Shown here piece after piece: positions 63,718 through 64,000 of a stretch of DNA of 64,000 bases. The stretch is from Aliiglaciecola sp041538045 (GTDB lineage: Bacteria > Pseudomonadota > Gammaproteobacteria > Enterobacterales > Alteromonadaceae). A model generated the notes under the pieces. The model worked only from the letters and a program-made list of their open reading frames with translations. It did no database searches and was not told where the DNA came from. The position numbers and the translations under genes are program-made. The stretch is from NCBI RefSeq assembly GCF_041538045.1, contig NZ_JBGOSE010000003.1, positions 248,001 to 312,000 on the forward strand, read 5' to 3'. Numbering within the stretch: position 1 is the stretch's first letter; every line of letters begins with the position of its first letter.

Positions 63718-64000
63718 GTAACATGATAGATAGCTAATGAAAAGAACGTAAAAAACAGTACGATAGAGGATAAATATGCCAAACTGACCCCTTCGTTACC
63801 ATATGAGGAATAAACGGAGAAGCGTGTTAATTCAATAGCATGCAGTACAGGATTCCAGTTTAGGAAATGCCAATATTCTTTAGGAAAGTCCTGCAAAGAA
63901 AAGAACACGCCGGAAATAAAAAACATAGGTCGAGTTATCATTTCTCTTACACGGCTAACTTCCTTTAAAAATAGTTCGGCTATTCCAAACAACAAGCCTA
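63693..64000 (-). CDS. kpsM: Polysaccharide export ABC permease (KpsM-like), C-terminal part
   Basis: The frame runs off the right edge; about 102 residues are seen. MITRPMFFISGVFFSLQDFP, WNPVLHAIELTRFSVY and a final transmembrane helix are typical of the ABC-2 permeases KpsM/Wzm. It partners the overlapping ATPase to move the finished polymer across the inner membrane. The N-terminal half is outside the window. Confidence 0.88.
   Translation of the reverse strand, partial: GLLFGIAELFLKEVSRVREMITRPMFFISGVFFSLQDFPKEYWHFLNWNPVLHAIELTRFSVYSSYGNEGVSLAYLSSIVLFFTFFSLAIYHVTWKQAISR

Noticed and set aside
1..64000. tRNA or rRNA genes, origins, prophage
   Set aside because: No stretch with tRNA or rRNA character, DnaA-box cluster or phage structural genes was seen on reading the window; short tRNAs could still be missed by eye.

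Overview
The window looks like the chromosome of a marine gammaproteobacterium of the order Alteromonadales, probably near Paraglaciecola, Glaciecola or Alteromonas. This is judged from gene content and protein resemblance only; no database search was possible. It has a housekeeping part (about 1-25.6 kb) and a large surface-polysaccharide locus (about 23.4-64 kb, almost all on the minus strand).

Housekeeping part. The left edge cuts an MscS-type channel. Then come hldE (LPS heptose), a hemolysin III-type membrane protein, a GIY-YIG protein, a DUF350 membrane protein, glnE, a TcpQ-like anchored protein and the lipid A acyltransferase lpxL. A decayed M20 peptidase lies before a soluble hybrid histidine kinase with five PAS domains and two receiver domains. 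Just after it, on the minus strand and unmarked by any ORF, is a CsrB-type small RNA: 22 GGA motifs, many in hairpin loops, ending in a strong terminator. Next are GNAT, DUF2789 and DUF3192 genes, a 57-bp tandem repeat made of palindromes, and the block syd / queF-ppnN, followed by a second DUF3192 protein, an HDOD-like protein, an NAD-type isocitrate dehydrogenase, an orphan PEP-CTERM tail and a ComEA-like protein.

Polysaccharide locus. galU-ugd make UDP-glucose and UDP-glucuronate. A run of glycosyltransferases follows, several of them large two-domain enzymes with both GT2 and GT4 folds, together with two sulfotransferases, a secreted PL14-like lyase, a DUF6270 protein, a PhyH-SDR fusion, gmd and an unusual four-gene set. 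That set (HAD phosphatase, KdsB-like cytidylyltransferase, DRE-TIM aldolase fused to an extra Rossmann-like domain, and a GT-B protein) may make and transfer a CMP-activated ulosonic acid. Two long coiled-coil proteins follow, one with a 102-residue tandem repeat behind a Rossmann-like head. Then come rmlBDCA (dTDP-L-rhamnose) and a KpsE/KpsT/KpsM-type ABC export system cut by the right edge. The likely product is a sulfated, rhamnose- and uronate-containing capsule or O-polysaccharide exported by an ABC transporter. The coiled-coil proteins are candidate chain-length rulers.

Signs of turnover include an internally deleted IS982-type transposase, a possible gene remnant upstream of the PL14-like gene, many TTG/GTG starts, and visibly more AT-rich sequence through about 40-57 kb. 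The best candidates for undescribed biology are the aldolase/cytidylyltransferase set, the repeat-built coiled-coil proteins, the PhyH-SDR fusion, and the WYL..YPDVA module shared by three proteins of the locus.
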